64,000 nucleotides of DNA from Sinorhizobium sojae CCBAU 05684 (GCF_002288525.1 NZ_CP023067.1:310001-374000), one strand, 5' to 3'. Shown: positions 28,196 through 36,873, counted from the first letter of the stretch. Notes: generated by a model not told the origin, from the sequence alone. Numbers and translations are program-made.

Positions 28196-29019
28196 CCCAT
28201 GTTCTCGAAGCTCGAAACCTGGTGCGCGACTATCATGTGCCCGGCAGCCTTTTCCGTAAGGCGCGAACGGTTCACGCGCTGAAGGGCGTCAGCTTCACGC
28301 TTGATGAAGGCAGGACGCTTGCGATCGTCGGCGAAAGCGGCTGCGGCAAGTCGACGCTCGGACGCATCCTCACGCTGATCGATCCGGCGACGGCCGGTGA
28401 GTTGCTGATCGACGGCCAGAAGGTTGACATCACCCGGGAGGGGCTGACGCCGGAGCTGCGCCGCAAGGTGCAGATCGTCTTTCAGAACCCCTATGGTTCC
28501 CTGAACCCGCGCCAGAAGATCGGCGACATCCTGACCGAGCCGCTGATCATCAACACCAAAGTGCCGGCCGCCGAGCGCCGCGGCCGGGCGATGGCGATGT
28601 TGAAGAAGGTGGGGCTGGAGGAGAAGCACTACAATCGCTATCCGCACATGTTCTCCGGCGGGCAGCGGCAGCGCATCGCGATCGCCCGCGCTCTCATGCT
28701 CAACCCGAAGCTTCTGGTTCTGGACGAACCGGTGTCGGCGCTTGATCTCTCGGTCCAGGCGCAGGTCCTGAACCTGCTTGCCGACCTGCAGGATGAATTC
28801 AAGCTCACTTACGTCTTCATTAGCCATGACCTGTCGGTGGTGCGCTACATCGCCGACGATGTGATGGTGATGTATCTCGGCGAGGCGGTGGAATATGGCA
28901 GCCGCGATGCAGTGTTTTCCGACCCACAGCACAGCTACACCAAGACATTGTTTGCGGCCACGCCGCGTGCTGACGTTGCCAGCATCAAGGCGCGGCTTGC
29001 GCGCAAGAACGCTGCCTGA
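28192..29019 (+). CDS. dppF: Dipeptide ABC transporter ATP-binding protein
   Basis: 275 residues. It has Walker A GESGCGKST, signature FSGGQRQRIAIARALM, Walker B LLVLDEPVSALD and ISHDLSVVRYIAD. The N-terminal VLEARNLVRDYHVPGSLFRKARTVHALKG is DppF/OppF-like. It completes the dpp operon; the ATPase heterodimer DppD-DppF drives import. The C-terminal peptide-binding-type tail is short (ends ARKNAA). Confidence 0.9.
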   Translation: MTHVLEARNLVRDYHVPGSLFRKARTVHALKGVSFTLDEGRTLAIVGESGCGKSTLGRILTLIDPATAGELLIDGQKVDITREGLTPELRRKVQIVFQNPYGSLNPRQKIGDILTEPLIINTKVPAAERRGRAMAMLKKVGLEEKHYNRYPHMFSGGQRQRIAIARALMLNPKLLVLDEPVSALDLSVQAQVLNLLADLQDEFKLTYVFISHDLSVVRYIADDVMVMYLGEAVEYGSRDAVFSDPQHSYTKTLFAATPRADVASIKARLARKNAA

Positions 29020-29267
29020 GCCACTCTTCATTTCGACCGGCGGGCAGGACGTCTTCTTGGAGTTCTCCTCCCGATCATGTAGAGCTTCGCCGCCGCGACT
29101 GCATGTCTCGCCGAATCGGGTTGATGAAAAAGACGTGCAGCGATTGAAGCTGCTACTGCAACTTTTCTGCGTCCGATTGGCGCAATGGGGCTGTAGCGGA
29201 CACAGGCCCCGCGGCGGCAGACATTTCCGGCCGGCAAACTCCCGGCCCAACATCAGGATTGAGGATT

Positions 29268-29612
29268 ATGGAAATCAAGCGCTTCGAAACCGGCCCGCGG
29301 ATGAGCCAGGCTGTAGTCTACAACCATACGGTTTACCTGGCCGGCCAGGTCGGCAACGCAGGCGACGATGTCGCCACCCAGACGAAGCAGGCACTCGCCG
29401 AAGTCGATCGCCTGCTCGCGCTTGCCGGCACGGACAAGACGCGCATCCTCTCGGCAACGGTCTGGCTCGCCGACATGGCCGACTTCGCCAAGATGAACTC
29501 CGTCTGGGATGCATGGGTCCCGCAGGGCCACACGCCCGCCCGCGCCACCGGCGAGGCAAAGCTTGCGACGCCCGAATATCTAGTCGAGGTGATTGTCACG
29601 GCGGCTCTCTAA
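29268..29612 (+). CDS. RidA-family reactive imine/enamine deaminase
   Basis: 114 residues, YjgF/YER057c/UK114 family. It has the fold motif VVYNHTVYLAGQVGNAGDDVATQTKQALAEVDRLLALAG and a conserved Arg in TPARATGEAKLATPEYLVEVIV, so it is probably an active deaminase rather than a structural homologue. It would remove reactive 2-aminoacrylate-type intermediates. The ATG has GAGG 4 nt upstream. It lies 248 nt beyond the dpp operon and is probably a separate transcript. Confidence 0.88.
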   Translation: MEIKRFETGPRMSQAVVYNHTVYLAGQVGNAGDDVATQTKQALAEVDRLLALAGTDKTRILSATVWLADMADFAKMNSVWDAWVPQGHTPARATGEAKLATPEYLVEVIVTAAL

Positions 29613-29652
29613 TGCTGTAGATCTGTCGCCATTGAACTCATCATTCCGGGGG

Positions 29653-29679
29653 CGCCGCCGACATGGCAAATCGGCGGCG
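29653..29679. terminator. Hairpin downstream of ridA
   Basis: A perfect CGCCGCCGA/TCGGCGGCG 9-bp stem with a 9-nt loop, 40 nt after ridA, but no T run. The rest of 29613-29969 holds the stress-type promoter described next and no gene. Confidence 0.4.
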
Positions 29680-29757
29680 TCTCGCTGTTTGTGACTGCAT
29701 GTCTTCGCCCTTTGATGTCGATTTGAAGGAGAGATGTAGTGGCCGATTGCCTGAACA

Positions 29758-29782
29758 GGAACGATTTTTCCATTGATGCGTT
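29758..29782 (+). promoter_or_regulatory. EcfG/RpoE2-type promoter upstream of the AI-2E permease
   Basis: GGAAC-N16-CGTT is an exact match to the alphaproteobacterial general-stress sigma consensus. It points at the AI-2E gene with a leader of about 180 nt. It is about 1.4-2.4 kb from phyR and nepR. Confidence 0.7.
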
Positions 29783-29969
29783 TCTCAGCGACTCCGCATG
29801 TGGCGGAAGCGGGCCGATGGGCGAGCCGTGTAGGCAGTGATCCCTGAGGCATCCGTATCTGGGTTGGGCTGCTTATCGTGATGCTCCGCAATTCCTGAGG
29901 GACAGCCTGAAGTAGTGGCGCGTCCGGCAAGAGGGCAGGTGCGCATTCGGTTCTGTCGGAGAGACTTCG

Positions 29970-31127
29970 TTGAAGAAGGTACCGATTGACACGGCAAGGG
30001 ACGGAGTGGCGGAAGACGGACGCCAGCGCGAAACCCGGAATGAGGTCGCCAACGAGATGGCTCCGGCCGCGGCTCCGGCGGCGCTTGCACCCGGGCGTGA
30101 GGGCTTCGACCTTCTGGTCGCCTGCAGCATTGTCGGCCTGTTCGTCATCGCCTGTGCTTCCGCCCTTTACGCGCTGGCGGCGGTTCTGGTGCCGATCGTC
30201 TTTGCGATTATCGTCGGCATTGTGCTCGGCCAGGCGGCGGATGGATTGACGCGCTTCGGCTTGCCGCCGCTTCTCGGAGGCTTGCTTCTGGCACTCTGCT
30301 TCGTCGTCGGATTGTTTTTCCTGGTGAACGCCCTTCTCGTGGCCGTTACGGAGGTTGCGAGCGAAGCCCCGCGACTGGCGGAAAACATCATCGAGCGCAT
30401 CCTGCCGTTCTTAAACCGGTTCGGTTGGCTGCGGCTCGCGCTCGCCCAGGGTGCCAGCGAGGAGGCGCTCGCCAGTGCCGCCGTGGAGAATGCGGGCCCG
30501 TTTCTCGGCACGGTCGCCGCCAGCCTCACACCCGCCCTGATCCAAACGCTGGTATTTCTTGCGGCCCTCGCGCTGTTCCTGCTTGGCCGCATCCATCTGC
30601 GCAGCACGTTCATTCTGGCCGTCCCGAGCCGCGAGGGGCGTCTGAATACAATCCGAATCATCAATGCGACCGAGGAGGCCCTCACACAATATTTCGCGAC
30701 AACGAGCCTGATCTACGCGGCGCTGGGTGCGTTTACGATGGTGATTGCCCTGGTCGGCGGCCTGCCTATGGCCCCGCTCTGGGGGCTTTTCGCCTTCGTC
30801 TCGAGCTATATTCCATATCTCGGCGCAACCTTGATAACACTCTCCCTGCTGGTCGGCGGCTTGATGATCCATGATGCGCTAGTCGTCGCCCTGGCGCCGG
30901 TGGTCGCCTTCACCGTCGTTCACCTGACAATGGAGAACCTGCTCGTGCCGGCAATCCTCGGGCGGCGCTTCGAGATGAACCCGTTCCTCATTTTCATCGC
31001 GATCATCTTCTGGACATGGATGTGGGGCGCGGTCGGGGCAATTCTGGCCATGCCGCTTGCGCTGATTGCGATGACGATCTTCGAACAGGTTCGCGACACA
31101 TCGGGGGAGCCTCAACTTCCGGGGTGA
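29970..31127 (+). CDS. AI-2E family transporter-like membrane protein
   Basis: 385 residues, about eight hydrophobic spans, AI-2E/YdiK/PerM family. The conserved region LPMAPLWGLFAFVSSYIPYLGATL precedes the C-terminal LGRRFEMNPFLIFIAIIFWTWMWG...PLALIAMTIFE. Family members move small solutes or sodium/lithium; the substrate here is unknown. The first codon is a TTG with GGAGAG 5 nt before it; an internal ATG (30057) is an alternative. The upstream stress-type promoter suggests induction under general stress. Not cotranscribed with phyR, which converges from the other strand. Confidence 0.8.
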   Translation: MKKVPIDTARDGVAEDGRQRETRNEVANEMAPAAAPAALAPGREGFDLLVACSIVGLFVIACASALYALAAVLVPIVFAIIVGIVLGQAADGLTRFGLPPLLGGLLLALCFVVGLFFLVNALLVAVTEVASEAPRLAENIIERILPFLNRFGWLRLALAQGASEEALASAAVENAGPFLGTVAASLTPALIQTLVFLAALALFLLGRIHLRSTFILAVPSREGRLNTIRIINATEEALTQYFATTSLIYAALGAFTMVIALVGGLPMAPLWGLFAFVSSYIPYLGATLITLSLLVGGLMIHDALVVALAPVVAFTVVHLTMENLLVPAILGRRFEMNPFLIFIAIIFWTWMWGAVGAILAMPLALIAMTIFEQVRDTSGEPQLPG

Positions 31128-31160
31128 TGCTCGACGGTCGCGGCGCCGCACTTCGGCTTT

Positions 31161-31958
31161 TCAGCGGTGCCCCGCATGGGCCTGTTCGTCGAAGAACAGC
31201 GCTTGGCTTATCAGCGCCTTCACCATCTCAGGATTGAACGGCTTGGTTACCAGGAAGGCCGGTTCCGGCTTGTTGCCGGTCAGCAGCCGTTCCGGGAAGG
31301 CGGTGATGAATATCACGGGGACGGCCGCTTCCGTGAGAATTTCGTTGACGGCGTCGATGCCGGAGCTGCCGTCGGCAAGCTGTATGTCCGCAAGCACCAT
31401 CTTGGGAGAGGTCTTGTGATAGAGGTCGAGCGCCTCCTTGTGCGTGCGGGCAATCCCCGTCACCCGATGCCCGAGGCTCGCGACCATATCCTCAATATCC
31501 ATCGCGATCAGCGGCTCGTCCTCGATGATCAGGATATCGGTTGCGACCTGCCGCGAAATTTCCTCCGACGCGCTGGAAAGCAGGCCGGCAAATGCACCCT
31601 GGTCGAGTGACATGATTTCGGCCGCCTCGTTCATCGAAAATCCCTCGACGGCAACGAGCAGGAATGCCTGCCGGGGCGCGGGTGCGATCAGGGATAGATT
31701 GGCCGCGGCCCTCCTTTCCCAGGCATAGGATGATACAAGCTGGGAACGGTCGACCTCGAGCTTGTCGAACAATAAGCAGAACAGCTTGTAGAGGCTGATC
31801 CGGTCGTCCGAAGCCGTTGGGAAGAGGCTGACGTCTGCGATGAGCTCTTCCAGCATGGCGGCAACATAGGCATCGCCGGCCGCTTGCGAGCCGGTGACGG
31901 CACGGGCGTAGCGGCGCAGATAGGGCAGATGGGGCGCAATTTTGGTGGAAAGTGACAT
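31161..31958 (-). CDS. phyR: PhyR-type response regulator (anti-anti-sigma) of the general stress response
   Basis: 265 residues: an N-terminal EcfG sigma-like domain (1-~135) and a C-terminal receiver. The phospho-acceptor Asp is 191 (LADIQLADGSSG), and Thr and Lys switch residues are in FITAF and TKPF. When phosphorylated, PhyR captures NepR through the sigma-like domain and frees EcfG/RpoE2. In S. meliloti this position carries rsiB2, one of two PhyR paralogues. Divergent from nepR. It starts 177 nt from nepR, and no consensus stress promoter was found between them. Confidence 0.95.
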   Translation of the reverse strand: MSLSTKIAPHLPYLRRYARAVTGSQAAGDAYVAAMLEELIADVSLFPTASDDRISLYKLFCLLFDKLEVDRSQLVSSYAWERRAAANLSLIAPAPRQAFLLVAVEGFSMNEAAEIMSLDQGAFAGLLSSASEEISRQVATDILIIEDEPLIAMDIEDMVASLGHRVTGIARTHKEALDLYHKTSPKMVLADIQLADGSSGIDAVNEILTEAAVPVIFITAFPERLLTGNKPEPAFLVTKPFNPEMVKALISQALFFDEQAHAGHR

Positions 31959-32134
31959 TTAGACCTTCCTAAACTATTGTGCGTTATGATCCCGGATTTG
32001 CAGACGGTGTGGCTCGCAGCAGGATACGTCAAAGTTTCGAGCACGTCTTTGGGAATATGGAAAAGAATTGAGCAATTGATGACGGCATATACCGTGAAAT
32101 CGGCCGGCAAGCCTGCGGTACGTGGAAACTGGCA

Positions 32135-32314
32135 ATGAGGGACCCTTCGGCAGGAGACGGCGGGCGCGGCGCGAAGAAGGGAGATCCCCACCCTGAGATT
32201 GCGGCAAAGTTGAAGGCGCTCTACAAGGCCGTGGAGGATGAGCCTGTGCCGCAGCATTTCCTGGATCTTCTTCAGCGGCTCGACGAGGCCGAACGGAACC
32301 AGTCGCGCGACTGA
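32135..32314 (+). CDS. nepR: NepR-type anti-sigma factor
   Basis: A short 59-residue gene. The core PEIAAKLKALYKAVEDEPVPQHFLDLLQRLDEAE is the typical NepR two-helix motif that clamps EcfG or PhyR. A charged N-terminus (about 17 residues) and short C-terminus flank it. GGAAACT precedes the ATG. It is divergent from phyR, the usual nepR/phyR layout, but the ecfG sigma gene that commonly follows nepR is absent. In S. meliloti the equivalent is rsiA2. The assignment rests on motif plus context. Confidence 0.92.
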   Translation: MRDPSAGDGGRGAKKGDPHPEIAAKLKALYKAVEDEPVPQHFLDLLQRLDEAERNQSRD

Positions 32315-32457
32315 CGCCGGCAGCTCCGGGGTGCGTCAACGCGGGGCGGGGCCGCGGGCACAGCCCCGCAAGGGCAGCACTGCGCGCCTTGTCAGACGCG
32401 CGAGCGCTTCGACCCACGGCATGGTTTCATCCGACCGGTTGACTCGAGAAGGCCACT

Positions 32458-32555
32458 ACAGCGCCGTGTGTCCTTCAGAATGGCGCTGCAATTTTTTTCA
32501 TCTACGCATCGTGCTTTCGGAAAATCGGGTCCGATTTTCAAGCCGATGAGCTAGC
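32458..32555. repeat. RIME-type palindromic intergenic repeat, copy D
   Basis: About 98 bp, orientation opposite to copies A-C. It has a diverged first hairpin (GCGCCGTGTGTCC...GGCGCTG) followed by the CGCATCG...AAAATCGGG...CGATGAGCTAGC palindrome. Its terminal CTAGC contributes the stop codon of the lipoprotein gene on the other strand. The noncoding stretch 32315-32457 before it shows nothing else. Confidence 0.8.
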
Positions 32556-32799
32556 AACGCGCCGTGTAGCGGCGGCCGTAGCGGTCGCGATAAATGCAAT
32601 AGCCTGGTTCGTTTGCACGGCCGATCAAGGCACCGGCAACGCCGCCGACCGCTGCGCCGACCGCGGCACCTTCGACCTCCCCGGTCACGGCTCCGCCGAT
32701 GATTGCGCCCGAGGTCGCTCCCACTGCCGCGCCCCTTTCCGTTTGCGTGCAGGCTGACAAGGGAAGGATGAGAGCTGCAACGAGAAGTATTTTCTTCAT
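32551..32799 (-). CDS. Small glycine-zipper outer-membrane-type lipoprotein
   Basis: 82 residues. A lipoprotein signal peptide has the lipobox LSAC (Cys17), followed by a glycine-zipper segment (about 24-62: GAAVGATSGAIIGGAVTG...GAAVGAAVGGVAGALIG). The tail YCIYRDRYGRRYTARC has two cysteines. Similar small proteins resemble OsmB/YMGG-type stress lipoproteins. The stop codon TAG falls inside RIME copy D. A consensus general-stress promoter lies about 220 nt upstream on the same strand. Confidence 0.85.
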   Translation of the reverse strand: MKKILLVAALILPLSACTQTERGAAVGATSGAIIGGAVTGEVEGAAVGAAVGGVAGALIGRANEPGYCIYRDRYGRRYTARC

Positions 32800-33019
32800 G
32801 ACACGTTCCTATCCTTTGGTTCTGCTGATTTAAGGGAATACTGGCTGTCCGAAACCTGCCCTTTGACGGACGAGTGCGGCGAGTCGAAGCCTGAAATCCC
32901 CTGCTTTAGGAACCGCGGCGTCTGCCGCGGATATTTGAGGTAACAGCGCAGCGAAGACTTGCATCCTCTTCTCCAGTGCGGATAAGGCGCGCCGCCGCGG
33001 CGCTCGTTATCGCCGTCAA

Positions 33020-33044
33020 AACGCTGAATGGCGCCTTTTGTTCC
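33020..33044 (-). promoter_or_regulatory. EcfG/RpoE2-type promoter upstream of the glycine-zipper lipoprotein
   Basis: Read on the minus strand: GGAAC (33044-33040), 16 nt, CGTT (33023-33020). The expected start is near 33013, leaving a leader of about 210 nt with no convincing small gene. Confidence 0.6.
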
Positions 33045-33104
33045 GCGTGTTGTGCGGTGATGGCGCATGGTTGTTGTGAGATTGCGCCTGGCCGCCCGTC
33101 AAGA

Positions 33105-33299
33105 TTAGTTTTGCTTCTTCCGCTCCGCTGTGTCCAGATCCTCAAGTAGAGCATCGAGATGTTTGTTGGTCGTTCTTTCCGTCCGCATTTCAAGGTCGCG
33201 CATCGTCCTGCCGATATGCAGATTGTACTTGCGCAAATCTGCCCGGTATTCGGCGATCGTCGCCACTGTCTTCCAGATATGTCGCGCAGGAATCACCAT
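33105..33299 (-). CDS. Hypothetical 64-residue charged protein
   Basis: A short acidic/basic sequence ([48 protein letters not shown]), predicted largely helical, possibly coiled coil. GGAAACAAC lies before the ATG. No family was recognised. Composition looks protein-like, but no second line of evidence supports it. Confidence 0.4.
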   Translation of the reverse strand: MVIPARHIWKTVATIAEYRADLRKYNLHIGRTMRDLEMRTERTTNKHLDALLEDLDTAERKKQN

Positions 33300-33475
33300 G
33301 TTGTTTCCAGTGCTGGCTCATGGCCAAAACGCCGCGAGGCCGCGAAGGTTCCTGCCGAGTGGCCGCGTCTCTGGAATTGGAGGCAGGAGCCATTTTGCCG
33401 CCATATCGCAACCGACGTTCCAGAGAGTGCGAAGTGCCGACCAGGATTTTGCTCCCGGAACAAAGGTTTGCTCAC

Positions 33476-33501
33476 GGAACAAAGGTGAGATACCGCGCGT
33501 T
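33476..33501 (+). promoter_or_regulatory. EcfG/RpoE2-type promoter of the DUF1328 gene
   Basis: GGAAC-N17-CGTT, 34 nt before the start codon. The 12-nt block CGGAACAAAGGT that holds the -35 is present twice (33456-33467 and 33475-33486). Only the second copy has a correctly spaced -10. Confidence 0.75.
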
Positions 33502-33534
33502 TCGAGTTCAGCAACGCAGGCAAGGAGATGGATT

Positions 33535-33699
33535 ATGCTCTATTATGCGCTCATCTTTTTAGTCATCGCCATCATTGCCGGTATACTCGGTTTTGGCGGG
33601 ATTGCCGGCGCTTCGGCTGGTATAGCTCAGGTTCTATTCTTCCTGTTCCTCGTGCTTCTGGTGATCTCGCTCATCGCCGGGTTTATCCGACGAACATGA
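33535..33699 (+). CDS. DUF1328 (YtjA-like) small membrane protein
   Basis: 54 residues, two hydrophobic helices ([19 protein letters not shown] and [20 protein letters not shown]) joined by a [10 protein letters not shown] turn. This is the DUF1328/YtjA family, of unknown function. AAGGAG precedes the ATG at 7 nt. The longer open frame upstream is not coding-like. The promoter is a perfect general-stress type, consistent with small membrane proteins of this family being stress-induced in related bacteria. Confidence 0.9.
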   Translation: MLYYALIFLVIAIIAGILGFGGIAGASAGIAQVLFFLFLVLLVISLIAGFIRRT

Positions 33700-34057
33700 T
33701 CCCCGATCTTCCCACTCGGAAGGATGCCGATCATGATGGGTCGTCTGATTCGGCGCATGGCCGGCAATATGGGGTAAGTGTCCGGCTTGCCCCTTATTGA
33801 TTTCGCCAGAAGGTCTGTTCCCTTGCTCTCACCTGGTGGGTTGGCTATTCATGCGAATACCTTTCCCAAGCAAGGAACGGCCCTGATGAAATCTCTGGAA
33901 ATTGCTGTCGAGCGCATCCTTTCGGGCCGATGGCTGAAACGCTGATGTGGGCGACGATTGCGCTTTGCCTTCGTCCTCTCGGCCCTGCTCCTTTGGTTCC
34001 CTCGAACAGATCATGAGCAAACTGAAGAGATAGCGTGGCTAAGCGGGGGCATTGTTT
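33700..34057. other. Noncoding gap between the DUF1328 gene and the oxidoreductase gene
   Basis: 358 nt. Apart from a 14-codon frame near 33733 with no support, nothing convincing is present on either strand. Confidence 0.6.
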
Positions 34058-35311
34058 ATGAAGACTGACGTAGTGGTCCTCGGTGCCGGAATCGTCGGCA
34101 TTTCCGCGGCGATCCATCTGGCGCGGCGTGGAAAATCGGTGGTGATTCTCGATCGGCGCGGTCCGGGCGAGGAGACCTCCTACGGAAATGCCGGCCTTAT
34201 CCAGCGCGAGGGCGTCTTTCCCTATGGCTTCCCGCATGATTTCGGCGCCCTGTTCCGCTATGCGCTGAACAATACCATCGATGCGAGTTACCATTTCCGG
34301 GCGCTGCCCGGGCTGGTGCCGTTCCTCGCGCGTTACTGGTGGCATTCCGGCTTTACCCAGCATCGGCGGATCGCTACCCTTTACGCTCCCCTCATCGAGA
34401 ATTCGATCGCCGAGCATGAGGATCTGATCGCAGCCTCCGGCGCGGGCGATCTCATCTGCAAGAACGGCTGGATGAAGGTGTTCCGCACGGAAAAGGAGCG
34501 CGATGCCGCCTACAAGGACGCCGAGGGGCTCTCCGCCGGCTTCGGCGTCAGCCACCAGAAGCTTTCGGCCAGCGAGCTAAAGACCATAGAGCCGTTCATC
34601 CAGGTGGAGCTCGCCGGCGGCCTGCGCTGGACGGATCCCTGGTCGATCCGCGATCCGCACAGCCTGAACAAGGCCTATCTCGCCTATTTTCAGTCGCTCG
34701 GTGGCCGCCTCGTCTCGGGCGACGCGGCAACGCTCGAGCACGTCCTCGAGGGTGCCGGCTGGCGCGTGGCGACGCCGGAGGGCCCGCTCGAAAGCCGCGT
34801 GGTCGTTGTCGCGCTCGGCCCCTGGGCCGACACCGTCACCCGCAAGCTCGGCTATCATTTCCCGCTCGCGGTCAAGCGCGGCTATCACATGCATTACGGC
34901 ACCAGGGACGGTGCTCAGCTCAACAACTGGGTGCTCGACGAGGAGATGGGATATTTCCTGGCGCCAATGCTGCGCGGCATCCGCCTGACGACCGGCGCCG
35001 AATTTGCGCGACGCGACGCGCCAAAGACTCCGGTGCAATTGACCCGGGCGGAGCGGGTCGCGCGCGAGTTCTTCCCCCTGGCCGAACGCCGTGACGAGGA
35101 GCCGTGGATGGGCGCGCGTCCCTGCACGCCCGACATGATGCCGATCATCGGAAAAGCGCCCCGGCACGAGGGGCTCTGGTTCGCCTTCGGCCACGCCCAT
35201 CACGGCATGACCCTGGGCCCGGTGACCGGCCGGGCATTGGCGGAGGCAATGACCGGGGAGAAGACGGTGATCGACATTCTGCCCTACAGGCCCGAACGCT
35301 TCCTTGCCTGA
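34058..35311 (+). CDS. FAD-dependent D-amino-acid dehydrogenase-like oxidoreductase
   Basis: 417 residues, DAO/DadA family. The FAD dinucleotide-binding motif GAGIVGISAAIHLARRGKSVVILDRR is N-terminal, and the C-terminal DMMPIIGKAPRHEGLWFAFGHAHHGMTLGPVTGRALAEAM closes the FAD site. It probably oxidises a D-amino acid or related secondary amine and passes electrons to the respiratory chain; the exact substrate is not readable. The ATG with upstream GGGGG was chosen over a TTG two codons earlier. It stands alone. Confidence 0.85.
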   Translation: MKTDVVVLGAGIVGISAAIHLARRGKSVVILDRRGPGEETSYGNAGLIQREGVFPYGFPHDFGALFRYALNNTIDASYHFRALPGLVPFLARYWWHSGFTQHRRIATLYAPLIENSIAEHEDLIAASGAGDLICKNGWMKVFRTEKERDAAYKDAEGLSAGFGVSHQKLSASELKTIEPFIQVELAGGLRWTDPWSIRDPHSLNKAYLAYFQSLGGRLVSGDAATLEHVLEGAGWRVATPEGPLESRVVVVALGPWADTVTRKLGYHFPLAVKRGYHMHYGTRDGAQLNNWVLDEEMGYFLAPMLRGIRLTTGAEFARRDAPKTPVQLTRAERVAREFFPLAERRDEEPWMGARPCTPDMMPIIGKAPRHEGLWFAFGHAHHGMTLGPVTGRALAEAMTGEKTVIDILPYRPERFLA

Positions 35312-35477
35312 GTTTGCAATTTCCGCTCCGATGACAGTTAAGATTTTTTTGAAAGCGACGGGAACCAAAGTGTGCCCGAGGTGTTTTACCGTCGCTGCAG
35401 GCTAGAGGCGGACGCTAGATCTTTGCCCAGCCGCCAGCTGTCCGCCTTTTCAAGGCGCAGGGAGGGATCTCACAGGG

Positions 35478-35762
35478 ATGCGCAAGCACACGATCGAATT
35501 CGCCGGCGAAGCCGTCGGTGCGCTGATGCCTGACAACGGGCAGTTCCGCTTCATCGCGGTCAAATACAGCGTCTGGCCCCTGGACGGCAAAACTTTTGCG
35601 AAGTCGGAGGACGCGGTGCGCGCCATTGCGACTTTGCACGGTCATCGCCACAGACAGCCGATTGTGCGTGCGAGGACACGCCCTGTGGGTCAGGCTCCGG
35701 CAATTCCGGCTGTCGGTCTCGGACCGGTGAACTCGCCTGACATCCCAGGACGTCCGCAGTAG
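35478..35762 (+). CDS. Hypothetical 94-residue protein
   Basis: Begins MRKHTIEFAGEAVGALMPDNGQFRFIAVKYSVWPLDGKTFAKSEDAVRAI, which looks like a small folded domain, followed by a Pro/Arg-rich tail. GGGAGGG precedes the ATG. No family was recognised. A near-consensus stress promoter (GGAAC-N16-TGTT, 35361-35385) lies about 95 nt upstream. Convergent with the MgtC-like gene, 9 nt apart. Confidence 0.6.
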   Translation: MRKHTIEFAGEAVGALMPDNGQFRFIAVKYSVWPLDGKTFAKSEDAVRAIATLHGHRHRQPIVRARTRPVGQAPAIPAVGLGPVNSPDIPGRPQ

Positions 35763-35771
35763 ACGGGGCGT

Positions 35772-36329
35772 TCATTTTCTCTCGCGATCGTCCTTGGCCG
35801 GGGCGTTCGCGTCCTGCGGCTGACCCTCGGCGGTTCCGGCGAATTCGTCCCGCGATTTCCAGTTCAAGGCCACCTCGAGCCGGCCGAGAATGAAGAGCAC
35901 GACCAGGCTCGCAAAAGCGCCGAAGGCCGCGATCCACCAGAAGCCGAAGCCGATCGCCAGCCCGACGGCGCCTGCGAGCCACATGCCGGCTCCGGTGGTC
36001 AGGCCCCGGACCTCGCCCTTGGAAAAGACGATCATGCCGGCGGCGAGAAAGGCGACGCCCGCCGTCACCGCCTCCAGGACACGGATCGGATCGATGCGGA
36101 CCTCCGGACCGGAGAGGCTGGCCATGTGCACGCTTTCGATCGCCATGATGGCGAACACCGCGGATGCGAGGCTCACGAGAATATGCGTCCTCAGGCCGGC
36201 CGGGCGCTGCCGCCTTTCCCTTTCGATGCCGATCAGCGCCCCAAGCAGGATGGCACCGCTGAGGCGCGCGAGCACCACCTGGTAAGGCGTATGTGTCGCG
36301 GCAAAGATGTCGGCAACAATCTCGTTCAT
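35772..36329 (-). CDS. MgtC/SapB-family membrane protein
   Basis: 185 residues. The MgtC signature GAILLGALIGIERERRQRPAGLRTHILVSLASAVFAIM is followed by EAVTAGVAFLAAGMIVFSKGEVRGLTTGAGMWLAGAVGLAIGFG, giving about four to five membrane spans. A short charged tail lies in the cytoplasm. The family is linked to magnesium limitation and acid or intracellular survival. The start was placed at MNEIVADIF; upstream residues are not protein-like. Confidence 0.88.
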   Translation of the reverse strand: MNEIVADIFAATHTPYQVVLARLSGAILLGALIGIERERRQRPAGLRTHILVSLASAVFAIMAIESVHMASLSGPEVRIDPIRVLEAVTAGVAFLAAGMIVFSKGEVRGLTTGAGMWLAGAVGLAIGFGFWWIAAFGAFASLVVLFILGRLEVALNWKSRDEFAGTAEGQPQDANAPAKDDRERK

Positions 36330-36444
36330 GAACCGCACTATCCTCGCCTTCTGGCGAGGCAGACCGCGACGCCGATCCACCTCGGGCACCTTCCGCACTC
36401 CAGGGAGGGCGAGACGCCATCCCGCGCACGAAGCTCCAATGGCG

Positions 36445-36747
36445 TCATTGGGCCGGCGGTGTCATTTCCGGCGTCGCCGGTGCGGGCGCCGCCTCATCGG
36501 CCGGAATCGTGGTCGCCGGTTGTTGTGCCGGTTCGACGGTCGTGGAAGAGGTCGTTTCCGGAACGTCCTCGACGTCTCTCGTCAGTTCCGCGGGCAGCCA
36601 GGCGAAGAGCGCAATCACAATTCCGACAAGCAGAGCGGACAAGAGCAGCCACGTGCTGCGCCTGATTCCCGGTTCGCGCTCGGGAGCCGGTGGTGCCTGC
36701 TGGTTTTCAGGGTCTTCCGGCGGTCTCAGTTGGTCCTCTTGGGTCAT
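36445..36747 (-). CDS. Hypothetical single-span membrane protein
   Basis: 100 residues: a Pro/Glu-rich cytoplasmic N-terminus, one membrane helix (TWLLLSALLVGIVIALFAWLP, about 32-52), and a Thr/Pro/Glu/Ala-rich tail that is probably periplasmic. No family was recognised. A perfect general-stress promoter is centred about 140 nt upstream on the same strand, so it is likely a stress-induced envelope protein. Confidence 0.7.
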   Translation of the reverse strand: MTQEDQLRPPEDPENQQAPPAPEREPGIRRSTWLLLSALLVGIVIALFAWLPAELTRDVEDVPETTSSTTVEPAQQPATTIPADEAAPAPATPEMTPPAQ

Positions 36748-36873
36748 GAACTCATCCTTCCTGGCGCTTGCCCTGCCGGCGACAATTGCGCGGCCATTTC
36801 AGAGACAGCTTACACAGGGCGATCGACCATCAAAGTACAATTGCGACCACCAAGGATAGGCGGCCGAATGTTA

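Noticed and set aside
31959..32134. Stress-type promoter for nepR or phyR
   Set aside because: Only partial GGAA-like elements without a spaced CGTT were found on either strand.
35361..35385. Seventh general-stress promoter upstream of the 94-residue gene
   Set aside because: GGAAC-N16-TGTT differs from the consensus at the first base of the -10, so it is only a near match.
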